Source: an uncultured Ligilactobacillus sp.
Lineage (GTDB): Bacteria > Bacillota > Bacilli > Lactobacillales > Lactobacillaceae
Assembly: GCA_934215475.1 (NCBI GenBank)
Contig: CAKPZY010000004.1
Location: forward strand, 10,389-74,388
Length of the DNA: 64,000 nucleotides
Reading direction: 5' to 3'
The translations under genes were made by a program, and so were the position numbers. Each line of letters opens with the position of its first letter. Within the stretch, counting starts at the first letter, position 1. A model generated the notes under the pieces. That model saw only the letters and a program-made list of their open reading frames with translations. It was not told the origin of the DNA and made no database searches. Positions 26,465-35,712 of the stretch are shown piece after piece.

Positions 26465-28546
26465 TTACTTCACATTCAAATTGTCTAATTTTCCGAATGA
26501 ATACGTCATTTGAGCAATGATGTTCAGTTGTGCGAGCCGATTCTTCCTGACCGTAGGATCCTCAGCCATGACCATGGTTTCGTCGAAATAATCACTGATC
26601 GGTTGGCGTAAACTGGTTAAAGCATCAAATTTGTCTTCTATCCCTTCTTTGGGATAAGTCTTTTCTAACTCGTTTACAGCAGCAAACAGTAATTTTTCGG
26701 AGTTGTTTTCAAACAGAGCTGGATCAACTTGAGCAGCAGCTTCAGTTTCATTTTTACTTGCGATCCTCACTGTTCTGGTCAAAGCCTCAATACTTTCCTT
26801 AAAGTCTGGGTCCGTTTGATGCTTGGTAAGGACGTCAGCTGCTGAGAAAATTTCTTGGAAAGTAGTATTTTCCTGAGCTTCAACTACGGCAGCAACAATA
26901 TCATAAGAATATTTTTGTTCTGTAAGTTGCTGTTCTATCCGATCAAGTATGAATTTTTGCCATTTACTCAAATTCTGTTCTGGCTGAGTATTCTTGTACA
27001 ATTTGTCGTCTTGCTGAGCAGCAAAATTAATTGCGTGAGCTAAAACAGCAACTGAAAGGTCCCACTTTTCAGCTAGTGAGATCCGGATGATCCCAAGTGC
27101 TTGACGTCTTAACGCATACGGATCATTAGACCCGCTTGGAAACATACCTGCAGCAAAAAATGATTGAATACTGTCTATTTTATCTGCGATAGATAAAAGT
27201 GAACCGACATTAGTTTGCGGTAAGTCACTTTCAGATCCTAAAGGAAGATAAGATTCACGGATCGCGTTAGCTACGTTTTCATTTTCACCAGCTGATCGAG
27301 CATAAATTTTGCCCATGACTCCTTGTAATTCAGCAAATTCTCCAACCATTTCGGATACCAGGTCAAATTTATAAATTTGTGCTGCCTGTTTGAGGTCCCT
27401 CAAATCGTCTACGGATAAACCAACGATTTTGCCTAGATATTGACCAATGAATGTCACTCGCTGCATTTTTTCGTAGACTGTTCCGATTTTGTCATGGAAC
27501 ATAACATCCTTTAAGCGTTCCACATCGTCCTTGATAGGAGTTTGCTGATCTTCTTCATAAAAGAATTTTGCATCTTCAAGTCGTGCAGTTAGGACTTTTT
27601 CGTTACCAGCGATCACATTATCTAAATATTCTTTGTCCCCATTTCGTACGGAAACAAATTTAGGGAGCATCTGACCGGCATTATCTAAAACATAGAAAAA
27701 GCGTTGATGATCCTTCATCGACGTGATCAAAACTTCATCCGGCAATGACAAATATTTTTTAGAAAATGTTCCAGCAAAGACTGTCGGATATTCAACCAAA
27801 TTATTGACTTCTTCCAGTAGGTCTTCGTCTACAACAATTTTCCACTGATTTTTTTGTGCCAAAGAATCGATCTGTTCTCTGATCATGTTCTTGCGTTTAG
27901 TCACGTCGACTACGACCATTTGGCTGAGCAATTTTTCAGGATATTCACTGGCATTGTTTAATGATACAGATTTGCCCAAGAAGCGGTGCCCTGCTGAAAT
28001 ACGATTGGAATTAACGTTTAGAATTTTGAATGGAACTACTTCATCATCTAACAAGCCCACCAGCCAGCGAATAGGTCTAACGAATTCAAAATCATTTGTC
28101 TTCCACCGCATCATTGTTGGAAAACGCATCCCTTTAATAACTTCAGACACGTTTCCTAATACTGTTTTTGTTGGCTGTCCAATGATAGCTTTTTCAACAA
28201 AAGCATACTCAGTGCCCTTAAATTCTTTAAAATAAATTTGGTCAGGCGAAACACCTTGTCCCCGGCTAAAGCCCTGGGCTGCGCGTGACCAATTGCCGTC
28301 TTTATCCACGGCAATTTTTTTAGCTGGTCCTTTAGCCTCTTCCTTGATATCAGTTTGTTTATCAGCTAACCCCGTCACTATAACGGCCAATCTTCTGGGG
28401 GTCGAATACTTTTCCATACCTGAAAAGTCTAGTCGTTGTTTTTTTAAAAAGTCGCTCATTCTTTGTGCAAGCTGGTTGACGCTAGGAGAAACAACGTGCG
28501 CAGGCATTTCTTCTAAACCAATTTCTAGTAAGAAAGTTTGTCCCAT
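26465..28546 (-). CDS. glyS: Glycine-tRNA ligase beta subunit
   Basis: The beta subunit of the bacterial alpha2-beta2 glycyl-tRNA synthetase. It binds tRNA-Gly, while the alpha subunit carries the aminoacylation core. The 693-residue protein starts MGQTFLLEIGLEEMPAHVV, the family signature at the N-terminus. It contains MRWKTNDFEFVRPIRWLVGL, DAKFFYEEDQ, an HD-like middle domain and DPYALRRQALGIIRI. The C-terminal anticodon-binding region ends in a conserved YFDETMVMAEDPTVRKNRL segment. It begins one base after the glyQ stop, so the two are coupled and share the glycine T-box. Confidence 0.97.
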   Translation of the reverse strand: MGQTFLLEIGLEEMPAHVVSPSVNQLAQRMSDFLKKQRLDFSGMEKYSTPRRLAVIVTGLADKQTDIKEEAKGPAKKIAVDKDGNWSRAAQGFSRGQGVSPDQIYFKEFKGTEYAFVEKAIIGQPTKTVLGNVSEVIKGMRFPTMMRWKTNDFEFVRPIRWLVGLLDDEVVPFKILNVNSNRISAGHRFLGKSVSLNNASEYPEKLLSQMVVVDVTKRKNMIREQIDSLAQKNQWKIVVDEDLLEEVNNLVEYPTVFAGTFSKKYLSLPDEVLITSMKDHQRFFYVLDNAGQMLPKFVSVRNGDKEYLDNVIAGNEKVLTARLEDAKFFYEEDQQTPIKDDVERLKDVMFHDKIGTVYEKMQRVTFIGQYLGKIVGLSVDDLRDLKQAAQIYKFDLVSEMVGEFAELQGVMGKIYARSAGENENVANAIRESYLPLGSESDLPQTNVGSLLSIADKIDSIQSFFAAGMFPSGSNDPYALRRQALGIIRISLAEKWDLSVAVLAHAINFAAQQDDKLYKNTQPEQNLSKWQKFILDRIEQQLTEQKYSYDIVAAVVEAQENTTFQEIFSAADVLTKHQTDPDFKESIEALTRTVRIASKNETEAAAQVDPALFENNSEKLLFAAVNELEKTYPKEGIEDKFDALTSLRQPISDYFDETMVMAEDPTVRKNRLAQLNIIAQMTYSFGKLDNLNVK

Positions 28547-28547
28547 T

Positions 28548-29465
28548 TTAATTGTCCTCCTTTAATAATTTTTCCCGTAATTTTTTATCCTTGATCAACG
28601 GGAAGCCTAGTTTCTTACGTTCGGCCACAAAAACCTTAGCGACAGACTTAGCCATATTACGGATCCGGGCAAGGTAACCTGCCCGTTCAGTGACTGAGAC
28701 TGCGCCCCTGGCATCTAACAAATTAAAAGTATGACTGCATTTGAGAATGTAGTCATAGGCTGGATGAACTAAACCATTAGCGATTTGTTTTTTGGCTTCA
28801 GCTTCATAAGCATTAAATGCTTGCAATAACATGTTCTGATTACTTTTTTCAAAAGAATATTTAGATTGCTCATATTCCGGTTCGGAGAAAATGTCACCGT
28901 ATTTGACTCCATCCGCCCATTCAAGATCAAAGACCGACTGAACATCTTGGATATATGAAGACAGTCGTTCTAAACCATAAGTGACTTCAGCTGCAACAGG
29001 CCACACTTCTAAACCGCCAACTTGCTGGAAATAGGTAAACTGAGTGATTTCCATTCCATCTAACCAGACTTCCCAGCCAACACCAGCACAACCCATTGAC
29101 GGGTTTTCCCAGTTGTCTTCAACAAACCGAATGTCATGTTCTTTGGCATCAATGCCTAAAGCAGCTAGGCTGTCTAGGTAGAGGTCTTGAATATTGTCAG
29201 GCGATGGTTTCATAAGTACTTGGAACTGATGGTGCTGATATAAGCGATTAGGATTTTGACCGTACCGCCCATCTGCAGGACGACGTGAAGGTTCCACATA
29301 AGCAACATTCCATGGTTCCGGCCCAATGGCGCGTAAAAATGTATATGGGCTCATCGTCCCAGCACCTTTTTCGGTATCATAAGATTGCATGAGCATACAG
29401 CCTTGTTGAGACCAAAACTGCTGCAAAGACAGTATTATGTCTTGAATACTTAACTTCTTTGACAT
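28548..29465 (-). CDS. glyQ: Glycine-tRNA ligase alpha subunit
   Basis: The catalytic subunit that activates glycine and charges tRNA-Gly with its GlyS partner. The 305-residue protein has [40 protein letters not shown] and [29 protein letters not shown] is class II motif 2, and [18 protein letters not shown] is also present. These are all hallmark stretches of the heterotetrameric enzyme. A longer open frame runs upstream, but the ATG giving [10 protein letters not shown] has AAGGAGGA in front. The leader carries a T-box, so uncharged tRNA-Gly should raise expression. Confidence 0.97.
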   Translation of the reverse strand: MSKKLSIQDIILSLQQFWSQQGCMLMQSYDTEKGAGTMSPYTFLRAIGPEPWNVAYVEPSRRPADGRYGQNPNRLYQHHQFQVLMKPSPDNIQDLYLDSLAALGIDAKEHDIRFVEDNWENPSMGCAGVGWEVWLDGMEITQFTYFQQVGGLEVWPVAAEVTYGLERLSSYIQDVQSVFDLEWADGVKYGDIFSEPEYEQSKYSFEKSNQNMLLQAFNAYEAEAKKQIANGLVHPAYDYILKCSHTFNLLDARGAVSVTERAGYLARIRNMAKSVAKVFVAERKKLGFPLIKDKKLREKLLKEDN

Positions 29466-29630
29466 GAAGTTTTTCCTCCTTGAGTTAAACGTTGAGCTAA
29501 TGGTCAGATCATCAGAATAAGATTTGTTTGCAAGAAATTGATCCTCGACCGAGAGAGAAAATACAGCGTGTTGCATTAAAGCAAAAAAGCACGGTTATTA
29601 AAAATTAATGATTACTGCAACTACTACGAC

Positions 29631-29838
29631 AAAAAAAGTCCCTATGTCGCAATTTTACCTGCCACATAGGGACGATCAAGGATCGCGGTTCCACCCTATT
29701 TCCGATCAGTCAGATCGGCAACTTAAAATTTGACTAAAGACTGCCACTCGACCAGCTTTATATCTGCTTTCACTATTCAGACTCGCTTTATTCTGCCAAG
29801 GTCGATCAAACCTTATTATCGTCAACGTTATTCGAATA
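29631..29838 (-). ncRNA. Glycine T-box riboswitch of glyQS
   Basis: The leader holds the conserved T-box sequence AGGGTGGAACCGCG on the minus strand at 29684-29697. Directly after it comes a strong terminator (GTCCCTATGTGGC with GCGACATAGGGAC, then seven T). The T-box sequence can pair with the terminator's 5' arm region to form the antiterminator when it holds the uncharged tRNA acceptor end. A GGC glycine codon in the stem I 3' arm (GAGTGGCAG, codon at 29743-29745) is the likely specifier. That choice is inference from position. Confidence 0.93.
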
Positions 29839-29843
29839 CTTAA

Positions 29844-29872
29844 ACAATAAGGCAGCGTCCAATATTTGTCAA
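29844..29872 (-). promoter_or_regulatory. Promoter of glyQS
   Basis: On the minus strand a perfect TTGACA, 17-base spacer and TATTGT. It places the transcript start a few bases before the T-box stem I. Confidence 0.85.
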
Positions 29873-29919
29873 TATAAATTAACTTATCCCAGACAAACTT
29901 GGAAGATGTTTTTGTCTGC

Positions 29920-30702
29920 TCAATCATGCTGTTTTAAAATCTGATCCCAGTTTCCCATTTGGTCAATAAACTTCTTAGCTTTAACATAAACCCCAACTTG
30001 GTCGTTATATATTGTATCAAGTGTTTGCCGCAAATGTTTTTTCGTCTCAGGTTTTACACTGATCGAATGTAACTGTTCAAGATTTAAAGCTGAAAATAGT
30101 CTCAAATAATAGACTGTCCGTTGATCGAGATGGAGTCGATGAACGTCTAGATACCAATGCTTGCGACACAAAAGGCCGCCATACGTTTCGGACAAATCAA
30201 ACTGTCCTTTTGTTTCGTGGCAGATCACACAACTTTCCAAAAACGGCTTGACACCAAACCAGGCTAATAATTGGACTTCAATTATATTAGTAATTATCGC
30301 AGCATCCAATCCTGAATCGATGTATTTTAAGCTGGCAACTACTTTAGCAAACCACCTGTCCGGCAGAGGCTCATCATTTCCAAACGCCGCTCCTATGAGC
30401 CCCAAAATATATGAAGCATAGGCATTTAATTCAATATCGGAAAAAATGCTTTGATATTGTGCCAATTCTCGTGTGCCATTAATAAATGATAAGCCTTGAT
30501 CATTGATATTTCCAAAGTAAACGCCATGAGAAAAAGGCAATATCGCAGATGCAAGTTTAAAGCCTTTCTTGCGTGCTCCCCGGACAAAAAAAGTTTTAAT
30601 ACCAAAGTGATCAGTCAATATTCTGACTAACATATCGCGTTCTTTATAGTCAGTCCGCGAGATTACAATTCCGGTAAAATCAACACCTTGATGTTTAGCC
30701 AC
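29920..30702 (-). CDS. recO: DNA repair protein RecO
   Basis: RecO works with RecF and RecR to load RecA onto single-stranded DNA covered by SSB. The 260-residue protein has an N-terminal OB-fold (FTGIVISRTDYKERDMLVRILTDHFG, then GARKKGFKLASAILPFS). A helical domain follows, with a zinc site in CVICHETKGQFDLS and GGLLCRKH. It follows era on the same strand, the usual era-recO order, although a terminator-like hairpin stands between them. Confidence 0.94.
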   Translation of the reverse strand: MAKHQGVDFTGIVISRTDYKERDMLVRILTDHFGIKTFFVRGARKKGFKLASAILPFSHGVYFGNINDQGLSFINGTRELAQYQSIFSDIELNAYASYILGLIGAAFGNDEPLPDRWFAKVVASLKYIDSGLDAAIITNIIEVQLLAWFGVKPFLESCVICHETKGQFDLSETYGGLLCRKHWYLDVHRLHLDQRTVYYLRLFSALNLEQLHSISVKPETKKHLRQTLDTIYNDQVGVYVKAKKFIDQMGNWDQILKQHD

Positions 30703-30747
30703 CTGATCACCTTCTTGTTTATTTGCAAATTAAAAACCGGACTAGAC

Positions 30748-30779
30748 AAAAAACAGATCTAAAAATCAGCTAGACCTGT
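30748..30779 (-). terminator. Terminator between era and recO
   Basis: On the minus strand ACAGGTCTA pairs with TAGATCTGT (one G-U) around GCTGATTT, followed by TTTTTTG. It begins 9 bases after the era stop. Confidence 0.82.
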
Positions 30780-30787
30780 CAGAAATC

Positions 30788-31690
30788 TTAATAATCATCT
30801 TGTTTATAACCAAAGGATTGCAAGTCTGTTTGTCTGTCTTTCCAATTTTCTTGGACTTTGACCCACAATTCCAAATAAACTTTGTCTCCCAAAAGCAGCT
30901 CGATATCTTTACGGGCCAAAACGCCGATCTTCTTCAACATCTTGCCCCCTTTGCCGATAATGATCCCTTTCTGGCTGTTTCTTTCTACGATGATTTGGGC
31001 TGATACCTGGATCTTTTGTTCATTTTGCCGTGTTACTCTTTCCGTCACGACTGCTACAGAATGAGGGACCTCTTCACGCGTTAACTGATTGACTTTCTCT
31101 CGTACTAATTCTGCGATGATGAAGCGTTCGGGATGGTCGGTGACTTGATCAGCCGGATAAAATTGTGGACCTTCTGGCAGATCAGCTATCAGATTATCCA
31201 CCAATTCAGGAACATTATTTCCGTGTAATGCGGAGATCGGGTAGACTTCCTTAAAATCCAAAGTTTTACGATAATCATCGACGATTGGCAAAAGCTTATC
31301 CGGGTGGATCTGATCTATTTTATTGATCACTAAATAAATCGGTTTTTTAACATTTTGCAAACGCTCAATGATAAAATTGTCGCCCTTTCCTCTTTTTTGT
31401 GTAGCGTTGACCATGAATAAAACTGCGTCTACTTCGTTCAAAGTAGATAAGGCAGACTCGACCATAAAATCTCCCAATTTACTTTGCGGTTTGTGGATCC
31501 CTGGAGTATCTATAAAAACTATTTGAGCAGAATCAGTTGTATAGATGCCTTGGATCTTGTTTCTTGTCGTTTGCGGTTTATCACTCATTATTGCGATCTT
31601 TTGCCCCACCACGTGATTAATAAGGGTAGATTTACCCACATTAGGCCGTCCTATAATTGCAACAAAACCCGAGCGAAAATCTTTCGTCAT
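30788..31690 (-). CDS. era: GTPase Era
   Basis: An essential GTPase that binds the 3' end of 16S rRNA and helps 30S assembly. The 300-residue protein has G1 [19 protein letters not shown], a switch region with [12 protein letters not shown]3 [11 protein letters not shown] and G4 VINKIDQI. It has the [12 protein letters not shown]5 segment and a C-terminal KH domain with [22 protein letters not shown]. The start chosen is the ATG ([12 protein letters not shown]) with AAAGGA upstream. The open frame twelve codons longer has no better site. dgkA and ybeY lie upstream on the same strand. Confidence 0.97.
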   Translation of the reverse strand: MTKDFRSGFVAIIGRPNVGKSTLINHVVGQKIAIMSDKPQTTRNKIQGIYTTDSAQIVFIDTPGIHKPQSKLGDFMVESALSTLNEVDAVLFMVNATQKRGKGDNFIIERLQNVKKPIYLVINKIDQIHPDKLLPIVDDYRKTLDFKEVYPISALHGNNVPELVDNLIADLPEGPQFYPADQVTDHPERFIIAELVREKVNQLTREEVPHSVAVVTERVTRQNEQKIQVSAQIIVERNSQKGIIIGKGGKMLKKIGVLARKDIELLLGDKVYLELWVKVQENWKDRQTDLQSFGYKQDDY

Positions 31691-31777
31691 TTTAATATCC
31701 TTTCTTGAACGGTAAAATCGATACAACTTAACATGCTGTTGAATTTTCTGGCTGCTGGTTTTTAGTTATTTCTGTTG

Positions 31778-32188
31778 TTAAAAAAACAGGTGCCAAATTT
31801 TAGGCAACAATACCATTGCCGCTGTGAAAACAGCATAAAAAGAGGACAACAAAACTGCTGCAGCTGCTATATCCTTAGCTTTTTTGGCGTGGTTTTCAAG
31901 ATTGCTGCCGCACACCAAGTCAACGATGTTTTCAATCACAGTATTCCAGGCCTCGCTTGCCAGTACCAGGAAAACAGCTAGTAACAGGCTGCGCCACTCA
32001 TCATTAGAGACGCCAAGCAATAAACCTGCGATGATCACTAATACACCTGCCCAGCAGTCAAAACGGAAATTTCGCTCGTCATGGTACACTGTGTATAAAC
32101 CTTCTGCAGCATGTTTAAAAGCCTGCACAAAATTGTGATTCTTCCAGCGAGTGCTATATTTTTTCTTATCTTTTAAGCCCATAAGCAT
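31778..32188 (-). CDS. dgkA: Diacylglycerol/undecaprenol kinase, DgkA type
   Basis: A small membrane kinase. In Gram-positive bacteria this family mainly phosphorylates undecaprenol, feeding the lipid carrier for wall synthesis. The 136-residue protein has an N-terminal amphipathic part (FVQAFKHAAEGLYTVYHDERNFRF) and three hydrophobic helices (about 48-68, 68-80 and 110-132). The signature is EAWNTVIENIVDLV, whose Glu and Asn residues form the active site. It overlaps the ybeY stop by 23 bases, so the two are coupled. The start could also be the second Met, two codons later. Confidence 0.93.
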   Translation of the reverse strand: MLMGLKDKKKYSTRWKNHNFVQAFKHAAEGLYTVYHDERNFRFDCWAGVLVIIAGLLLGVSNDEWRSLLLAVFLVLASEAWNTVIENIVDLVCGSNLENHAKKAKDIAAAAVLLSSFYAVFTAAMVLLPKIWHLFF

Positions 32189-32645
32189 CTAAAATCTCTC
32201 TTTGTAAACCAAACATTTTTCTTTCATCATCAGGCTGCATGTGGTCGTAGCCATTTAAATGCAAAAACCCATGAACGACTAAAAAACCTAGCTCACGTTC
32301 TTGTGAATGACCAAGGTATTTTGCTTGCTCTTTGACCTTCTCAAGAGAGACAAAAATGTCCCCTATATTCTTCGGCAGATCAACATCCATGTCGTCCGCA
32401 AAGATAATTGGTCCTTCGCTGCCGTCATCTTCCTCGATAGCAAAACTGATAACATCCGTTGCTTTATCTACTCCACGATATTGTTTGTTGATCGAGTGGA
32501 TCTTATCATTATTGACTAAAGTGACTGACATCTCAGTGTTATCAGGCAAGTTAATATAGGAACCAGCAAAATTCAATAACTTTTCGATCAATGCCAACCA
32601 TTCATTCTTAGCGGTTTTTGTTTCATCGTATATCTCTAAGTCCAT
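32166..32645 (-). CDS. ybeY: Endoribonuclease / rRNA maturation factor YbeY
   Basis: A metal-dependent RNase needed for 16S rRNA 3' end maturation and ribosome quality control. The 159-residue protein has INKQYRGVDKATDVISFA and the diagnostic zinc site HGFLHLNGYDH (three His ligands) near 125-135. It lies between phoH and dgkA in the conserved phoH-ybeY-dgkA-era series. Confidence 0.97.
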   Translation of the reverse strand: MDLEIYDETKTAKNEWLALIEKLLNFAGSYINLPDNTEMSVTLVNNDKIHSINKQYRGVDKATDVISFAIEEDDGSEGPIIFADDMDVDLPKNIGDIFVSLEKVKEQAKYLGHSQERELGFLVVHGFLHLNGYDHMQPDDERKMFGLQREILDAYGLKR

Positions 32646-32679
32646 AAATATAATAATCCTCTTTTTTCAAGTAATTTGA

Positions 32680-33657
32680 TCAAGGTAATTTGCTATCAGC
32701 TTTATCGTAAGCAGAAATTATTTCCGAAACAACTGGGTGCCGGACAACTTCCGCAGCTGAAAATTCCAAGAATTTGATGTGCGGTAAACCTTGTAAAACT
32801 TTACGAGCATCTACTAAACCGCTTTGTTGATGACCTTTTGGCAGATCGATTTGGCTGACGTCCCCGTTAACTACCATTTTAGAGTCAAAGCCTAATCTTG
32901 TTAAAAACATTTTCATCTGAGCTCGAGTGGTATTTTGCGCTTCATCTAAGATGACAAACGCATTTTCCAGTGTCCTTCCGCGCATATAAGCAAGTGGAGC
33001 AATTTCGATCACACCACGGTCTATCAGTCTTTCGGAATGCTCAGCACCTAAAATGGCGTAGAGAGCATCGTAGACCGGTCTTAAATAAGGATCGACCTTT
33101 TCCTTAAGATCACCTGGTAAAAAGCCTAATGATTCCCCTGCTTCCACTGCCGGACGCGTTAGGATCAACCGCTCAACTTCCTTTTTTTTCAAAGCTGCCA
33201 CTGCCATTACGACTGCTAGAAAGGTTTTACCTGTTCCTGCTGGACCGATACCAAAAACGAGGTCATTATTTTTAATTGCTTGAACATAACGGCGCTGACC
33301 AAAATTTTTTGCTCGTATCGGCCTCCCATGAGCATCTTTGATCAAGATCTCCGTATAAAGGTCTTGGAAATACGTCAAGGTGCCGTTTTTGGCCATTGCT
33401 AAAGCAGATAGAACATCGCTTTCTGTAATGGTGATCCCGTGCTCCACCAAGCCGGTCAATTTTTCAATAATTGCATTTGCCTGAGAAACCGCTGCTTCTT
33501 CGCCTTCGATTTTTACCACATCACCGAAGGGCCTGATGACCACGGCAAGTTCTTCTTCGATCAATTTCAAAAAATTATCATTGACACCAAATAAAACTGC
33601 TTGTACATCTGGTTTAGATACGCGCAGTTCTTTTTCAACTACTTGTTTTTCAGACAA
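32680..33657 (-). CDS. phoH: PhoH-like ATPase
   Basis: A 325-residue PhoH (YbeZ-type) protein with Walker A FGIGPAGTGKTFLAVVMAVAAL near 136-157 and Walker B NAFVILDEAQNTTRAQ near 232-247. The conserved LTRPAVEAGESLGFLPGDLKEKVDPYLRP block lies between them. The N-terminal part is KH/R3H-like. Related proteins associate with YbeY and RNA, which fits its position immediately upstream of ybeY. Phosphate regulation is implied by the historical name only. The start is TTG, preceded by AGGAGA. Confidence 0.94.
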   Translation of the reverse strand: MSEKQVVEKELRVSKPDVQAVLFGVNDNFLKLIEEELAVVIRPFGDVVKIEGEEAAVSQANAIIEKLTGLVEHGITITESDVLSALAMAKNGTLTYFQDLYTEILIKDAHGRPIRAKNFGQRRYVQAIKNNDLVFGIGPAGTGKTFLAVVMAVAALKKKEVERLILTRPAVEAGESLGFLPGDLKEKVDPYLRPVYDALYAILGAEHSERLIDRGVIEIAPLAYMRGRTLENAFVILDEAQNTTRAQMKMFLTRLGFDSKMVVNGDVSQIDLPKGHQQSGLVDARKVLQGLPHIKFLEFSAAEVVRHPVVSEIISAYDKADSKLP

Positions 33658-33770
33658 TTGAACGTCTCCTTTAAAATGATACTTGATTACACTAAATATA
33701 GCTTATACAAAATATTATAGCAAATAGAGCAATTTTTGAACAATCGAGCGTAAAAATTGTGTGGAGCAAG

Positions 33771-33796
33771 AAAAAACTCGGCCGTTTAAGCCGAGT
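33771..33796 (-). terminator. Terminator after the YqeY-like gene
   Basis: On the minus strand ACTCGGC pairs with GCCGAGT around a 7-base loop, followed by TTTTTTC. It starts 8 bases after the stop codon. Confidence 0.92.
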
Positions 33797-33803
33797 CTTT
33801 TAT

Positions 33804-34253
33804 CTAATTATTTTGCAAGCATTCTTTGACCGTTGTGTTAACCAGTTTCCCATCCGCTTGTCCTTTTACTTTGGACATCACAGCACCCATGACTTTTCCA
33901 AAGTCACTTGGTGATTGTGCGTGAACTTTGTTAATGGTATCAACGACGATCTGCTTGATTTCAGCAACGCTGAGTTGGGCAGGTAAATAAGTTTTGACTA
34001 TTTTGATCTCATTTTCAAGTTGAGCCACAGTATCTGGACGATCAGCGGCTTTAAATTCCGCCAACGAATCTTTTCTTTGCTTAAGTTCATGTGACAAAAC
34101 TGAAACCTCATCATCAGGAGTTAAATCATGTCCCAAATCGATCCGTTTATTTGTTGCTGCAGCTTTAAGCATGCGGACCGTACTTAGTTTTTCCTTATCC
34201 CTAGCCTTCATCGCAGAAATCATATCTTTTTGCAGGGTATCCAACAAACTCAC
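33804..34253 (-). CDS. yqeY: YqeY / GatB-C-terminal-like protein
   Basis: A 149-residue helical protein of the YqeY family. It resembles the tail domain of GatB that contacts tRNA in the amidotransferase. Features are LLDTLQKDMISAMKARDKEKLSTVRML at the N-terminus, YLPAQLSVAEI near the middle and DFGKVMGAVMSKVKGQADG near the C-terminus. Its cellular function is not established. The start is GTG after AAGGGGG. It follows rpsU by 21 bases, the common rpsU-yqeY pair. Confidence 0.9.
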   Translation of the reverse strand: MSLLDTLQKDMISAMKARDKEKLSTVRMLKAAATNKRIDLGHDLTPDDEVSVLSHELKQRKDSLAEFKAADRPDTVAQLENEIKIVKTYLPAQLSVAEIKQIVVDTINKVHAQSPSDFGKVMGAVMSKVKGQADGKLVNTTVKECLQNN

Positions 34254-34274
34254 GACAACTGCCCCCTTAGGACT

Positions 34275-34460
34275 TTAGAAACGACGTTTGTTCTTACGTT
34301 TTCTAGCTGCTTCAGATTTTTTCTTACGCTTAACACTTGGCTTCTCGTAAAATTCACGTTTCCTATATTCTTGCAGGGTCCCTGTTTTGGAAACGGTACG
34401 TTTGAAGCGACGAAGAGCGTCATCAAGAGATTCGTTTTTACGAACTACTGTTTTTGACAT
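34275..34460 (-). CDS. rpsU: 30S ribosomal protein S21
   Basis: A small basic protein of the 30S platform near the 3' end of 16S rRNA. The 61-residue protein begins [20 protein letters not shown] and ends in a Lys/Arg-rich tail ([16 protein letters not shown]). An ATG-less longer frame is open upstream, but the real ATG has GGAGGG eight bases before it. A good promoter (TTGACG, 17 bases, TATAAT) lies about 80 bases upstream. Confidence 0.97.
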   Translation of the reverse strand: MSKTVVRKNESLDDALRRFKRTVSKTGTLQEYRKREFYEKPSVKRKKKSEAARKRKNKRRF

Positions 34461-34815
34461 GATGTTTTCCCTCCCTCCGAGCTTAAAGTGTAACCGTATA
34501 AAATTGCATAAAAAGCACACAAACTTAACAGTTCCTTATTATTATACATAAACATAAAATACCCGTCAATCTTTTCTTAACAACCGTTTACTATTATCAA
34601 TTCATCAATAATTGATGTCTCAGACTCAGTATGTGGCTATATACAAAGCTATCTGACCGTACAAATTTACAATGCGCTGCCGGATAAGGGGGTTCGAGTT
34701 CAGGACAATTTATGTTTTCTTACACGACCTTAACAGTTATAATAAAAATGAGGAATTTATTATTATGCTATTTCAGTTCATCCTGAGTAGTTCTGTGCTA
34801 TAAGGAGGAATTTTA
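34461..34815. other. Divergent intergenic region rpsU / ppsR
   Basis: Contains the rpsU promoter. For ppsR, a TATAAT on the plus strand (34738-34743) is a likely -10 box, with no good -35 box at the right distance. No repeat or further gene is seen. Confidence 0.5.
34541..34569 (-). promoter_or_regulatory. Promoter of rpsU-yqeY
   Basis: On the minus strand TTGACG, a 17-base spacer and TATAAT. Confidence 0.85.
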
Positions 34816-35643
34816 ATGTCTGAAAAGAAAAAAGTTAATATTTTTGTGATTTCTGATTCAATTGGAGAAACCGCCTATAATTTAGTTCAGGCTGCTGTAG
34901 TTCAGTTCCCTGATGTGGATTTTGACATTCAACAATATCCGCTTGTCCGAACTGCATCATTACTAGATGGCATCTTGAAACGGGCAAAAAGAGTTGACGC
35001 AATGATCATACACACCCTTGTTTTAAAGGAACTGTCCAAGCGAATTGAGTCCTACTGTGAAGAAAATTCTTTGCAGTGTGTAGGAGCTTTGGACAGACTG
35101 CTGCGGATGTTTGAGAAAAGGACAAGTATGTCGCCAAAACTTGAAGTCGGTTTAAATCATCACACTGATAAAGACTACTTTAACAGGATCGAATGTATGG
35201 AATTTGCAGTCAATTTTGATGACGGTAAAGATCCCAGTGGTTTTACCCAGGCGGATATTGTGCTGTTAGGTGTGTCTCGGACCTCAAAAACACCGTTGTC
35301 ATTATATTTGGCAAATAAAGGCTATAAAGTGGCTAATCTGCCGTTAGTTCCCAAGGCAAAGATTCCTGATGAACTTTATGAGATCGACCGCCAAAAAATA
35401 TTTGGTTTGACTAATGACCCTGCAATATTGAATTCCATTAGACGGCAAAGAATGGTGGCTTATGGTCTCAATCCTGACTCTCATTATTCAAATCTTGAAA
35501 ACATCAATAATGAGCTGAATTTTTCTCAAGAATTATATCGAAAACTAGGCTGTCTAGTGATCAATACAGCCAATAAATCTATTGAGGAAACTGCCACATT
35601 GATCATGGAAAGCTTGAATGATCATCAAAATCCTACCGAATGA
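34816..35643 (+). CDS. ppsR: PEP synthase / PPDK regulatory kinase-pyrophosphorylase
   Basis: A bifunctional regulator of the DUF299 family. It phosphorylates the target dikinase (pyruvate phosphate dikinase or PEP synthase) using ADP and reverses this with phosphate. The 275-residue protein has IFVISDSIGETAYNLVQAA at the N-terminus and the P-loop-like IVLLGVSRTSKTPLSLYLA near 149-167. KTPLS is the family hallmark. The C-terminus has IFGLTNDPAILNSIRRQRM. AAGGAGGA precedes the ATG. No target dikinase gene is in the window, so its substrate here is unknown. Confidence 0.93.
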   Translation: MSEKKKVNIFVISDSIGETAYNLVQAAVVQFPDVDFDIQQYPLVRTASLLDGILKRAKRVDAMIIHTLVLKELSKRIESYCEENSLQCVGALDRLLRMFEKRTSMSPKLEVGLNHHTDKDYFNRIECMEFAVNFDDGKDPSGFTQADIVLLGVSRTSKTPLSLYLANKGYKVANLPLVPKAKIPDELYEIDRQKIFGLTNDPAILNSIRRQRMVAYGLNPDSHYSNLENINNELNFSQELYRKLGCLVINTANKSIEETATLIMESLNDHQNPTE

Positions 35644-35664
35644 CCCAAGAATTTGATTCATACC

Positions 35665-35702
35665 AAAAAAGAGTTGACGCATTTATGCGTGAGCTCTTTT
35701 TT
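35665..35702. terminator. Bidirectional terminator between ppsR and nfo
   Basis: AAAAAAGAG and CTCTTTTTT arms with an inner GACGCA/TGCGT stem. T-tracts on both strands let it end ppsR (plus) and nfo (minus), which converge here. Confidence 0.92.
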
Positions 35703-35712
35703 GGCTAAAGCT

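Noticed and set aside
29706-29927. 73-codon minus-strand open frame before glyQ
   Set aside because: It covers the promoter and T-box stem I of glyQS, which explain the region fully.
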